Shown here in pieces: positions 26,790 to 34,355 of a DNA stretch of 64,000 nt. Origin of the DNA: Rubrobacter calidifluminis (GTDB lineage Bacteria > Actinomycetota > Rubrobacteria > Rubrobacterales > Rubrobacteraceae); contig NZ_JAQKGV010000012.1 of the NCBI RefSeq assembly GCF_028617075.1, positions 51,043 to 115,042 on the forward strand, written 5' to 3'. Position 1 is the stretch's first letter. Every line of letters begins with the position of its first letter. The position numbers were made by a program, and so were the translations under genes. The notes under the pieces were generated by a model. It did not search any database, had not been told where the DNA came from, and worked only from the letters and a program-made list of their open reading frames with translations.

Positions 26790-27773
26790 TTATCCTCCGG
26801 TCTTGGGATCCAGGGCGTCGCGCAGAGCGTCGCCGAGGAAGTTGACGTACAGGATGCTCAGCGTCATCATCAAACCCGGGAAGAGAGTGAGCCACCACTG
26901 ATCCGGCATGCTGAGCCTTGCCTCCCCGATCAGCCTCCCCCACGAGTGCACCCCGGACTCTACCCCCGGTGCCAGAAAGCAGTTAGTGTTCAGGTCGCAC
27001 ATGAACACGCTCAGGTACGAAAGCGCGCTCTCCAGCAGGATGGCCGCGGCCACGCTAAGGGTGCCCTCCACAGCAACTATGCCAGCCACCCCAGGCAGGA
27101 CGTGGCGGGCCACGATTCTGCCCCCGGAGACCCCAAGGGCTCTGGCGGCCTCTACGTACTCCTGCTGGCGCACCGAGAGGACCTCCGCGCGCACCATCCG
27201 GGCCATCCTCGGCCACAGAAGCAGGGCCAACACAAGGGTCACGACTAGCGGAGAGAATCCGAACCTGAACCCCGTAACGAGGGCCAGGGGAACGAGAGGA
27301 AGAGCCAGGACGAGGTCCGCAAGTGCTGTGGCTCCGGCGTCGAGCTTCCTGCCGTAGTAACCGGAGATGATCCCTACGGTCGCTCCTACGGTCGTGGACA
27401 GCGCCCCCACCGCGAGCCCCATCCCCAAAGAGATCCTACCGCCGTACAAGACGCGTGTCAGCTCGTCGCGGCCCAGGAGGTCGGTGCCCATCGGGTGCGC
27501 CAGGCTCGGTCCCCGGCTTGCGCTGGTGAGGTCCAGCCCGGAGTAGTCGTAAGGTGTCAGCCAGGGAGCTAAAAGGGAGAGCAGGCATAGCAGGACGAGC
27601 CCTACTCCCCCGATAACCCCGAGCCTGTTACGTCCGAAGCGACGCCACACCAGTCCCAGATGGCCGCGGGGCTTTACTACGCGAGAGCCCACGAGCGCGC
27701 CGGTGTCCGGAGCGGCCCGGAGGTTGGTGGCCGTATCGTCCTGACCTGCCATCTCAGGCTTGCTCGGAGCCAT
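26790..27773 (-). CDS. DppC/OppC-type ABC transporter permease
   Basis: A 327-residue inner-membrane permease of the peptide/nickel importer class. After a 40-residue cytoplasmic lead it has RNRLGVIGGVGLVLL (first helix), the HPMGTDLLGRDELTRVLYG block, and the EAA loop EYVEAARALGVSGGRIVARHVLP that docks the ATPase. It overlaps the dppB-like gene by 20 nt. No solute-binding protein or ATPase of the Dpp kind is near, so the pair is an orphan that must borrow them or serve another purpose, perhaps uptake of peptides linked to the cysteine-rich peptides upstream. It is the last gene before the IS. Confidence 0.85.
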   Translation of the reverse strand: MAPSKPEMAGQDDTATNLRAAPDTGALVGSRVVKPRGHLGLVWRRFGRNRLGVIGGVGLVLLCLLSLLAPWLTPYDYSGLDLTSASRGPSLAHPMGTDLLGRDELTRVLYGGRISLGMGLAVGALSTTVGATVGIISGYYGRKLDAGATALADLVLALPLVPLALVTGFRFGFSPLVVTLVLALLLWPRMARMVRAEVLSVRQQEYVEAARALGVSGGRIVARHVLPGVAGIVAVEGTLSVAAAILLESALSYLSVFMCDLNTNCFLAPGVESGVHSWGRLIGEARLSMPDQWWLTLFPGLMMTLSILYVNFLGDALRDALDPKTGG

Positions 27774-28656
27774 AGCTTATCCTCGGGTCCAGGAGGGTGT
27801 AGGCGACATCGGCCAGGAGGTTGAAGAAGATCACGAACGCCGCGTTGATGATGGCGAGCGCCCGGATCACCTCGTAGTCGCCCTTGGCCAATGAGTCCAC
27901 GAACAGAAACCCCAGCCCCGGCCAGGAGAACACCGCTTCTATGACTATCGCTCCTCCGGAGATGGTCCCCATGCTGAGCGCGAAGAGGGTAACGGTCGGA
28001 AGGAGGGCGTTGCGCAGGGCGTGCTTGAGGTAGACGCCCCGGCGTCCGAGCCCCTTGGCCCGGGCGGCACGCACGTAGTCGGAGGCGAGCGCGTCCACCA
28101 TGGCCCCGCGCTGGAACCTTACGAACTGCGCCACGCTCGCCGCCGAGAGCGTTATGACGGGGAGCACCAGGTGCTGCAGTAGATCTACTACTCCCCCGTT
28201 TCCGGGGGTACTAATCCCCGAGACGTAGAAGACCCTGGTTCCGGCCCAATCTGCGAGGTAGATCCCCAAAACGAGCTGCAGGATGGCCCCGAGCCAGAAG
28301 CCGGGCAGACTGTAGCCCACGAAGAAGAAGGCCCTTCCGGCGTTATCCAGCAAACCGCCTCTCTTTATGGCTGCGCAGGTACCGAAAGGGATGGCCACGA
28401 TCACGGTCAGGGCCAGGGAGGAGCCCATGAGCAGGACCGTGGGCCACACGTGGAGGGCGATAACGGAGTCTACGGAGGCATGCTGCCAGAGGCTGGTCCC
28501 CAGGTCTCCGCGCAGCAGACCTGCCGCCCAGGCGGCATATCCTCCGGGTGTCACCACCGCCTGACCGAGGGTACCCACCACGAAGAAGATGATTACGCTG
28601 GCAAAGAAGAGCGTCAGGAGTCCGAAGAGTGCCCTCCGCGCCAGGTAGCCTACCAA
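27754..28656 (-). CDS. DppB/OppB-type ABC transporter permease, shortened N-terminal loop
   Basis: A 300-residue permease. The first helix (about 8-28) is followed directly by GYAAWAAGLLRGDLGTSLW; the usual periplasmic segment of 30-40 residues with the GDPA motif is missing. The rest is normal: SLPGFWLGAILQLVLG, the EAA loop SDYVRAARAKGLGRRGVYLKHALRNALLP, and GGAIVIEAVFSWPGLG. The start is TTG at 28656 with a weak ribosome site. It follows the small cysteine-rich peptide gene by 104 nt and may share its transcript. Confidence 0.82.
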   Translation of the reverse strand: MVGYLARRALFGLLTLFFASVIIFFVVGTLGQAVVTPGGYAAWAAGLLRGDLGTSLWQHASVDSVIALHVWPTVLLMGSSLALTVIVAIPFGTCAAIKRGGLLDNAGRAFFFVGYSLPGFWLGAILQLVLGIYLADWAGTRVFYVSGISTPGNGGVVDLLQHLVLPVITLSAASVAQFVRFQRGAMVDALASDYVRAARAKGLGRRGVYLKHALRNALLPTVTLFALSMGTISGGAIVIEAVFSWPGLGFLFVDSLAKGDYEVIRALAIINAAFVIFFNLLADVAYTLLDPRISYGSEQA

Positions 28657-28760
28657 GGGACCGCACTCCGTGTCCTCATGACCTCATATTCTCTCGTCGT
28701 TCGAAGCTCCGGCCCTGCGGAGGTCTTCGGCAAACCTCGCAAGTTGCAGAGTCCTCTACC

Positions 28761-29012
28761 CTAACAGGCTGCCGGGAAGCAGGAGCGACTGCTGCTCGAG
28801 CAGATGCAGTACGTGTATCCCGGACAGCTGCACCGGTAGGCACGACCGGAGGAGCAGCTGCGGCAGTCGTAGCGGCAGCAGCTTCCCGCAGCCTCGGCGA
28901 CCTCGGGCGAGAGTGCCACCCCGAGCCCCGCCAGCAGCGTGGCGCCGAGGTAACGGATGAACCCGCGCCGGTCCATCCTCAGGGAGTCTCCATGACCTTG
29001 CTCTTTACTCAT
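28761..29012 (-). CDS. small Tat-exported cysteine-rich peptide A (MauA-like)
   Basis: An 83-residue precursor. It has a twin-arginine leader (DRRGFIRYL at 14-22, hydrophobic 23-35, probable cut in AEAAG near 41). The mature peptide of about 42 residues has ten cysteines at 45, 46, 50, 53, 61, 63, 69, 71, 78 and 83, with no Trp, and is rich in Ser, Arg and Tyr. Part of it (CSSGRAYRCSCPG) recalls the CSGGSLTNCPPG stretch of methylamine dehydrogenase light chain. A strong AAAGGAGG site precedes the ATG. It lies four bases after the ABC ATPase gene. The even cysteine number suggests five disulfides; the function is unknown. Confidence 0.78.
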   Translation of the reverse strand: MSKEQGHGDSLRMDRRGFIRYLGATLLAGLGVALSPEVAEAAGSCCRYDCRSCSSGRAYRCSCPGYTYCICSSSSRSCFPAAC

Positions 29013-29015
29013 TCT

Positions 29016-29765
29016 TCAGTCCTCCTTTCTATCTTTTCCCGGTTCCAGGTCCTCGCGTCCCGCCCCCGGACGCCGCCCCGCCGCGGCATCGTCGGAGACC
29101 ACCCTGCCGTCTCGCAGAGAGACGATCCTGTCGCAGCGGGCGGCCACGGCGGGGTCGTGGGTCGCGACTATCACCGTCATGCCCCTCTCTGTACGCAGCC
29201 TCAAGATGAGGTCCATTATCTCCTTACCGGTGGCGGTGTCGAGGTTTCCGGTAGGCTCGTCCGCCAGAAGGAGCCCGGGGTCGTTTATCAGCGCGCGGGC
29301 TATGGCCACCCGCTGCTGCTGGCCTCCGGAGAGCCTTGCGGGCATGGTGGAGGCTTTCTCGTAGAGCCCTACGGCCTCGAGGAGCTTCGTGGCTTCTTCT
29401 TTCTTGTCAAAAGGGGTGCGGTATGGAAGCACGGGGGCTATTACGTTATCGAGTACGGTGAGCGCGGGAAGGAGGTGGAAGCGCTGGAAGACGAAGCCTA
29501 CGGTCCTCCTGTAGGCCGGCTGCTTGGAGCGGGAGAGCCCCGTCACCTCCACCTCCCCTACCCTTATGCTCCCCGCGCTTGCTTCATCCATAGCCCCGAT
29601 CAGGTGCAAAAGGGTGGACTTCCCGGACCCCGATGGTCCCATCAAGGCCAGGGCCTCACCTGATCCCGCGAAGAGGCTTACGTTATCTAAGGCCACCAGG
29701 CGCACTCCACCTCCCACCTCGTACACCTTGCTCAAACCTTCTACGCTCACCTCGAAGCCGCTCAC
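29016..29765 (-). CDS. ABC transporter ATPase, MacB/LolD type
   Basis: A 249-residue ATPase of the class that works with FtsX-type permeases. Walker A GPSGSGKS is at 43-50, the Q-loop FVFQRFHLLP near 91, signature LSGGQ at 145-149, Walker B LLLADEP at 165-171 and the switch His in VATHDP. The GTG start at 29765, with AGAAGAG upstream and 16 nt after the permease stop, gives a family-type N-terminus. MacB-type transporters extract or move peptides and lipoproteins across or out of the membrane rather than import nutrients. The gene sits between the permease and cysteine-rich peptide A. Confidence 0.93.
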   Translation of the reverse strand: MSGFEVSVEGLSKVYEVGGGVRLVALDNVSLFAGSGEALALMGPSGSGKSTLLHLIGAMDEASAGSIRVGEVEVTGLSRSKQPAYRRTVGFVFQRFHLLPALTVLDNVIAPVLPYRTPFDKKEEATKLLEAVGLYEKASTMPARLSGGQQQRVAIARALINDPGLLLADEPTGNLDTATGKEIMDLILRLRTERGMTVIVATHDPAVAARCDRIVSLRDGRVVSDDAAAGRRPGAGREDLEPGKDRKED

Positions 29766-29781
29766 AATAGCTCTTCTCTCT

Positions 29782-32631
29782 CTACTCCTCCGCCAGCACC
29801 TCCGGGGCAGCAAGCCGCGAGAGCACAACAGCCGGTACCACCGAAGCCACAAGCGCTACCACTACCCCTCCCATAGCCGCCAAGAGGGTAAGCCCCACTA
29901 TCTCTGCGTTAAGACCGGTAAGCACAAAGAGGGCTATGAACCCGAGAATAGCTCCTGCTAAAGAGCCTATTAGCCCCATCCCTAAACCCTCAAAGAGTGC
30001 TAGAAGCCTCAGGTGTCTCTCCTCCCACCCGCAGCTCCTTAGCGTTACCGATTCCGGCGCCCGCTCTTTGAGGTTCAGAAAGAGCACGTCGGCAACTGAG
30101 AGTCCTCCCAGGGCTATGGCTAAAGCCACGCTCAGGTAGTCTACCGGCCTCACCTGGGTGGTAAGGAAGTCCCCAAGAGCGGTACCCGAGGCAAGGGTGT
30201 AGAAGGAGAGGTCTATCCCGAAGAGCACGCTCAAGGCTCCTACTCCTATCACCAGCCCTCCTACCCCCAAAGCGGTTCTCGCGGGAAGGCGGGTTAGGTT
30301 CCTCATTGCCATCCCGAAGATGGTGCGTACTCTGCCAGAAGAGGAGCGGGGAGGCTTCACGGGAGGTAGGATGGCGTCCATGGGCTTGCCTCTCGCTGCG
30401 CGCAGGGCCGGTATGAGCCCGGAGAGCACCGCCAACAGCATCGAGAGCGGCACTACCAAGAGCGTCCTCAGCAGGGGCAGCTTCAAAGAGAATGCCTCCA
30501 CCATCCCCGCCGCTATTGCCGCTCCTACGATGCCTGCTACGAGCCCTATTAGCGCTAGCTCCTCCAGGACAACCGCAAGCACCCTGCCCCTCGACCATCC
30601 CAAAGAGAGCAGTATCCCGAACTCCTTGCGCCTCGCTCTTACGGAGGCGAAGGCCCCGTTTGAGAGGAAGAAGGCGCAAACCACCAGAATAAGGGCGAAG
30701 AGGGTAGCGCTCTTTTTGTCTATCCCTCTCAGGATCTCAACCGAAGCCCCCTTCTTCACCCACCCCTCCTTCAGGACGAGAGGAGGTCTTCCGAACTTAC
30801 CCTTGGGCAGATCTATAGTTACCGTGGTGGGAGAAGAGCCTGCGGTGACATCAACCCTGAGGTGGGTCTCCTTCACTATGGCCTGGGCGACCCGCCTTAT
30901 CTTCTCCCGGCTAAGTGGGTCTGGACCCTTCACTCCCTTCACCCTCACCCTTATTACGCTTATGTGCTTCTTGTAGTCTGTGTGGGTGTAGGAGACGGGG
31001 TTGGTGAAGGCTTTTGCCGCCTTCAAGGTGGTGAGCATAAGGGGAGGCTGGGAGAGGTAGCCGCCGAGGTTCATAGACGGCAAGAGTGGCTTGTTATGCA
31101 GGAGCTTCTTGCTTTTTGCATCGGCGGGCATGGCTACCGGAGGGTAGTAGGTCTCTAGAGGTACTTTGGAGAGGGAGCTGAAGCCCGGCAGCTTCTCGGG
31201 ATCGAACTCTCCGACGACCTTCACCGTGGCCGTTTCGTAGAGGCCGCCGATGACGTTGTTGTTGCCCGCGTGCAGCTTGAGCCTTCTGAACTGGGTGTCC
31301 GCGTTGTCCATCGGAGCGGGGAAGACACCCCCGTAGAGCGGCACGTTCCAGGTAGAGAAGGGAGGGTTGGTCGTCGTGAGCACCCGCAGGCGCTTACCGC
31401 CTTCCTGCTCGTAGCGCACGGGCGAGGAGGACCAGTAGGCGTCTATCTCTCTGGAGTTGATCAGCGAAGCTCCCCGTTTGGTGCGAAGCGCTTCGAGCAG
31501 CTTGTGGTAGACGGGGCCGGGCTTTACCTCCTTACTCTCCACTACCCTGCCGGAGAGCCCGCTGAGAAAGCCCCTCACCCGGTGCTGGTTGGATAAAATC
31601 TCCGGCACGTTGGTGCCCCCGGGTATATTCAGGCGCTCGACCCTTTCGGAGAGGATGTCGTCCACGAAGGTCTTGGTGCTTGCCAGCACTGGCACCTGGC
31701 GAGCTTTGTCGCCGAACTGCTTGTCGTAGATCACCTTCTTGAAGGCTGCATCCTCCTTGAGGTAGCTCCCGTTTACGACGGTCTTCTTAAGCCCCACCAG
31801 CTTGCTCTCCTCCTTAGGGTCTATGGCGGCGAGGAGGATCGGCGCAGATAAATCATCAATGATTCCCACCGTTCCGGCAGGCTCCGTGGGACCGAAGTAG
31901 CGCGTACCGTCTTTGGGGGAGAGTGCAGAGAAGCAGTTTATGCTCGGGGGAACGTGGGCGAACGGAGAGTCCGGCATGTATCCGAACGGCGAGCCTCCGG
32001 ACTCCGCCTTCTCCAGGGTGGTGCAAACGGGCAGCGGGTTCTTCTTGCCCGGTACTACCTCGTAGGGATCACCCTGGCTCGGAGCCTGCCTGGCGAGCGG
32101 CGCGCCGGGAGATGAGCTCCCCATCGAGACCAGAGGGTCCTTGCGAGTGTAGTAGACGTAGGTAGTGAGGTTCTCAGGGTAGGTAGAAAGCCCCCTGTCA
32201 GCCTTCCATACGCCTTTGAGCCGGTAGATCTGCACAGGGTTCTTGTTCAGAACGCCGTTTATGCGTATAGGGATAGGAACCTGCAGCAAGACGTATCCCA
32301 AATTCTCTATAGGAGCTGCAACCTCCACACCGGGTATGTTCTTTATCTGGCGGTACTGCTTCATGCTGATCCCACCGAAGATGCCGCTGAGATAGTTGGC
32401 CTTCACCAGCTTCTCCTTCTTCTCCAAAGGGGTAAAGGAGTTTCTGGGACGTACAAGGATGTCGTAGGCGGGACGGAAGTTCTTCCTCAAGGTGCTCTTT
32501 ACCTCGAGCTGGCTGGTGGTGGCGGCTGAGGTGAGCAGCACGAAGCTAACTGCAGCGACGAGTATCCCGAAGGCGAGCGCGAGGGTGCGTCCGCCCCGGG
32601 ACCTGAGCTGGTTTGTGAGATAGCGGAGCAG
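29782..32631 (-). CDS. large FtsX-type ABC permease, MacB-like
   Basis: About 949 residues: an N-terminal helix (near 15-33), a very large extracytoplasmic region of about 540 residues, then FtsX-type helices in two sets separated by a second extracytoplasmic loop (RARRKEFGILLSLGWSRGRVLAV and RAPESVTLRSCGWEERHLRLLA are the two cytoplasmic FtsX boxes). The frame up to the first GTG (32541) lacks the first helix. I extend to CTG at 32631 because the sequence before it (LLRYLTNQLRSRGGRTLALAFG) is a classic permease start and AGGAGA lies just upstream. A lost ATG by sequence change is the alternative. It pairs with the ATPase that follows and is less GC-rich than the flanking genes. Confidence 0.85.
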   Translation of the reverse strand: MLRYLTNQLRSRGGRTLALAFGILVAAVSFVLLTSAATTSQLEVKSTLRKNFRPAYDILVRPRNSFTPLEKKEKLVKANYLSGIFGGISMKQYRQIKNIPGVEVAAPIENLGYVLLQVPIPIRINGVLNKNPVQIYRLKGVWKADRGLSTYPENLTTYVYYTRKDPLVSMGSSSPGAPLARQAPSQGDPYEVVPGKKNPLPVCTTLEKAESGGSPFGYMPDSPFAHVPPSINCFSALSPKDGTRYFGPTEPAGTVGIIDDLSAPILLAAIDPKEESKLVGLKKTVVNGSYLKEDAAFKKVIYDKQFGDKARQVPVLASTKTFVDDILSERVERLNIPGGTNVPEILSNQHRVRGFLSGLSGRVVESKEVKPGPVYHKLLEALRTKRGASLINSREIDAYWSSSPVRYEQEGGKRLRVLTTTNPPFSTWNVPLYGGVFPAPMDNADTQFRRLKLHAGNNNVIGGLYETATVKVVGEFDPEKLPGFSSLSKVPLETYYPPVAMPADAKSKKLLHNKPLLPSMNLGGYLSQPPLMLTTLKAAKAFTNPVSYTHTDYKKHISVIRVRVKGVKGPDPLSREKIRRVAQAIVKETHLRVDVTAGSSPTTVTIDLPKGKFGRPPLVLKEGWVKKGASVEILRGIDKKSATLFALILVVCAFFLSNGAFASVRARRKEFGILLSLGWSRGRVLAVVLEELALIGLVAGIVGAAIAAGMVEAFSLKLPLLRTLLVVPLSMLLAVLSGLIPALRAARGKPMDAILPPVKPPRSSSGRVRTIFGMAMRNLTRLPARTALGVGGLVIGVGALSVLFGIDLSFYTLASGTALGDFLTTQVRPVDYLSVALAIALGGLSVADVLFLNLKERAPESVTLRSCGWEERHLRLLALFEGLGMGLIGSLAGAILGFIALFVLTGLNAEIVGLTLLAAMGGVVVALVASVVPAVVLSRLAAPEVLAEE

Positions 32632-32698
32632 TTCGCTTCTCTCCTACCTAGCCTAGCCGTGTCTACTTAGGCGCGCTTACCCCGCACATCACAAGCTC

Positions 32699-33040
32699 TC
32701 AACAAGGTGTGACAAAAGTGCTGCAAGAGTGGTTCACGCAGGTGTAAAAGGCTCCCCCGCTGCAGTTGTTGTAGCAATGGAACCTGTGCTTGCCTCCGGA
32801 GCAGTTATTACCACTACTGCAGTTACTGGCCGGATAGCAGGTTATCCCGGCAGCGAACGCCTGCTTGGGGAATGCAGCCGAAACCCCGATGAAGCCCAAC
32901 CCTGCCAGCAGGGTGTAGACGAGGTACTTGAAGAACCCCCGGCGGTCCATCGGCACCTCTTCCAGCCCTCGGTACTCCTCCACCACACCTTCTTCCTGGA
33001 GGATTGCCGGTAGCTTCTCTCGGCTTTGATCGTCTTGCAC
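32699..33040 (-). CDS. Tat-exported cysteine-rich peptide B (MauA light-chain-like)
   Basis: A 113-residue precursor. A 30-residue acidic lead is followed by a twin-arginine signal (DRRGFFKYL at 32-40, hydrophobic to about 55, probable cut AFA-AG near 63). The mature peptide has eight cysteines at 68, 74, 80, 89, 93, 101, 106 and 113. The spacing C-x5-C-x5-C-SGG with GN before the third Cys resembles the start of methylamine dehydrogenase light chain. There is no Trp in the mature part, so the TTQ cofactor cannot form. The GTG start has GAGGAGAG upstream. The long lead before the RR motif is also a light-chain trait. It lies between the MauD-like pair and the ABC permease. Confidence 0.78.
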   Translation of the reverse strand: MQDDQSREKLPAILQEEGVVEEYRGLEEVPMDRRGFFKYLVYTLLAGLGFIGVSAAFPKQAFAAGITCYPASNCSSGNNCSGGKHRFHCYNNCSGGAFYTCVNHSCSTFVTPC

Positions 33041-33073
33041 GATCTCTCTCCTCTTTCCCTTTCCCGCTTTTGC

Positions 33074-33346
33074 TTACATTCTTCTGCCCTCGATTATGCT
33101 CTCCTCCTGCACCTCCTTTCCCCGGTACGCGGCGACTCTTTCGGCCAGCACCTTCAGGTCCTCGACGGTGGTGGGCACTCTTACCTCTTTCACCTTGCGA
33201 GAGGCATCCACGTCGAAAGCCTGCGGGAAGGCTTTCTGCCGGAACGCCCTGGAAGCAGCTTCTTCTCTCTGCTCGAAGACTTCTAAACCACGCTCCCGGA
33301 GCGTCTTGAACTCTTCTCGCAACAGAGATTCAGCGTCGGTAAGCAA
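33074..33346 (-). CDS. C-terminal MauD-like fragment without CxxC
   Basis: A 90-residue soluble frame starting at TTG 33346, overlapping the end of the frame at 33330-33581 by 17 nt. PQAFDVDASRKVKEVRVPTTVEDLKVL resembles the last strands of the thioredoxin fold of MauD (PYAFVLDxxGRVxAKGLV). LREEFKTLRERGLEVF resembles the helix before it. The CPxC active site that MauD carries between the two frames is absent. It is either the second half of a frameshifted mauD or a separate small protein coupled to the first. I cannot decide from the sequence. Confidence 0.55.
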   Translation of the reverse strand: MLTDAESLLREEFKTLRERGLEVFEQREEAASRAFRQKAFPQAFDVDASRKVKEVRVPTTVEDLKVLAERVAAYRGKEVQEESIIEGRRM

Positions 33347-33581
33347 GCTCCTCTCCCAGCCGGAGGACTTTGTCTCCGTCTGCCACTACCTCGAAAGGCG
33401 TAACTTCGGAGCCGGGCTCGAGACCTCCGATCCCCGGTGAGAGCGTCTGCTGTAGCTCGATGATCTTTTCAGCCCGGGCCAGCACGGGGGCGATCCTCCT
33501 TAGCATCCCTAGCACCATCACACAGAGGACGAGCACCACCACCCACAAAACCACGATGGCCGCTTCCCAGGGCCAGCTCAC
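33330..33581 (-). CDS. N-terminal MauD-like membrane anchor
   Basis: An 83-residue frame with one membrane helix (about 6-28, WEAAIVVLWVVVLVLCVMVLGM) followed by RRIAPVLARAEKI and PGSEVTPFEVVADGDKVLRLG. This is the layout of MauD before its thioredoxin domain (anchor, then a GExxPxFxLxxxDGxxVxLG-like strand). The GTG start overlaps the mauE stop as GTGA. Together with the next frame it would make a protein of about 170 residues, shorter than usual MauD and without its redox cysteines. Confidence 0.55.
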   Translation of the reverse strand: MSWPWEAAIVVLWVVVLVLCVMVLGMLRRIAPVLARAEKIIELQQTLSPGIGGLEPGSEVTPFEVVADGDKVLRLGEELAYRR

Positions 33582-34186
33582 GAATTACCCTCCTGTCTGA
33601 ATTCAGAAGTACTGCGCTGCGCCAACCGGCGAAAGCTTTTCGCTACCCGCCAGCCTTCTTCCAAAAGTGCCAACAAGAGCGCAGCGGAAGTAGAGAAGAT
33701 GAGCATCGCGATCACGGATGCATCTTGTACTGCGATGGCCGAACCCGCACCCGGCCCTGCCCACACCGCGAGCGCCGCCGGTGGAACGAACACGACCACG
33801 AGCGCCAAGCCAAAGAGGAGCAGGTTCCTTACCACCGTTAGCCAGGTCATCTTCTCCGGTGAGCCCGCCCCGAAGCACCCGCAGCCCATCTCCCTGCCCC
33901 GGAGCAGGTTTATAGCCACCGCTCCGCTGAAGACGAGCAGCATCAAGCCGACCACCGAAGCCGCAGGAACGAGCAGCACCCCAAAAGCCAGAAATATTCC
34001 CGCCAGAAGCTCGGCCTCGGGAAGCCAGAACGCCACAGTACGCGACCAGCCCGCAGGCAAAAGCCGGTAGTTCTCCACCGCACGCTCGAACTCGGCACTC
34101 CTGAAGAGTTTTGACAGTCCAGCCGCAACGAACACCGCAGCCAGGAAGAACCTCGCGGCGTACGCCCCGAGCTCCGCCATCTCCAT
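33578..34186 (-). CDS. mauE: MauE/DoxX-family redox-associated membrane protein
   Basis: A 202-residue protein with four or five membrane helices and the MauE hallmark GCGCFG (Cys102 and Cys104) after the third helix. In methylamine utilisers MauE and MauD are needed for disulfide formation in, and stability of, the cysteine-rich light chain MauA. Here it is the first gene of the island operon, directly downstream of a strong promoter. No methylamine dehydrogenase large subunit (MauB) exists in the window, so its client is more likely one of the two Tat-exported cysteine-rich peptides. Confidence 0.85.
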   Translation of the reverse strand: MEMAELGAYAARFFLAAVFVAAGLSKLFRSAEFERAVENYRLLPAGWSRTVAFWLPEAELLAGIFLAFGVLLVPAASVVGLMLLVFSGAVAINLLRGREMGCGCFGAGSPEKMTWLTVVRNLLLFGLALVVVFVPPAALAVWAGPGAGSAIAVQDASVIAMLIFSTSAALLLALLEEGWRVAKSFRRLAQRSTSEFRQEGNS

Positions 34187-34205
34187 GATGACACCCTTAC
34201 CCTTG

Positions 34206-34223
34206 TTACCGTCCTACCGGTAA
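34206..34223. promoter_or_regulatory. operator candidate for the divergent TetR regulator
   Basis: TTACCGTCCTACCGGTAA: two perfect 6-bp arms (TTACCG and CGGTAA) around a 6-nt spacer. It covers the predicted transcription start of the mauE promoter, an ideal position for repression. A further TTACC lies just beside it. Confidence 0.5.
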
Positions 34224-34224
34224 G

Positions 34225-34254
34225 ATTATGTCTCAAGCGCATCATTACTGTCAA
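34225..34254 (-). promoter_or_regulatory. strong sigma70-type promoter of the mauE operon
   Basis: On the minus strand a perfect TTGACA (34254-34249) is followed after 18 nt by CATAAT (34230-34225). The predicted start is near 34217, about 31 bases before the mauE ATG. It is one of the best promoter matches in the window and lies in the 169-bp gap to the divergent tetR. Confidence 0.65.
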
Positions 34255-34355
34255 GGGCGTCTGCTAAGATCTCGTCCTTACACTACAAGAATGGTTGAAG
34301 TAGACAAGACATGAGCGAATGGGCAGGCAGTGGAGCAGCGGCGGAGGTGTAAGAA

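Noticed and set aside
28761..34186. A true methylamine dehydrogenase operon.
   Set aside because: There is no large subunit, no amicyanin, no TTQ-forming tryptophan in either peptide, and the MauD active site is absent.
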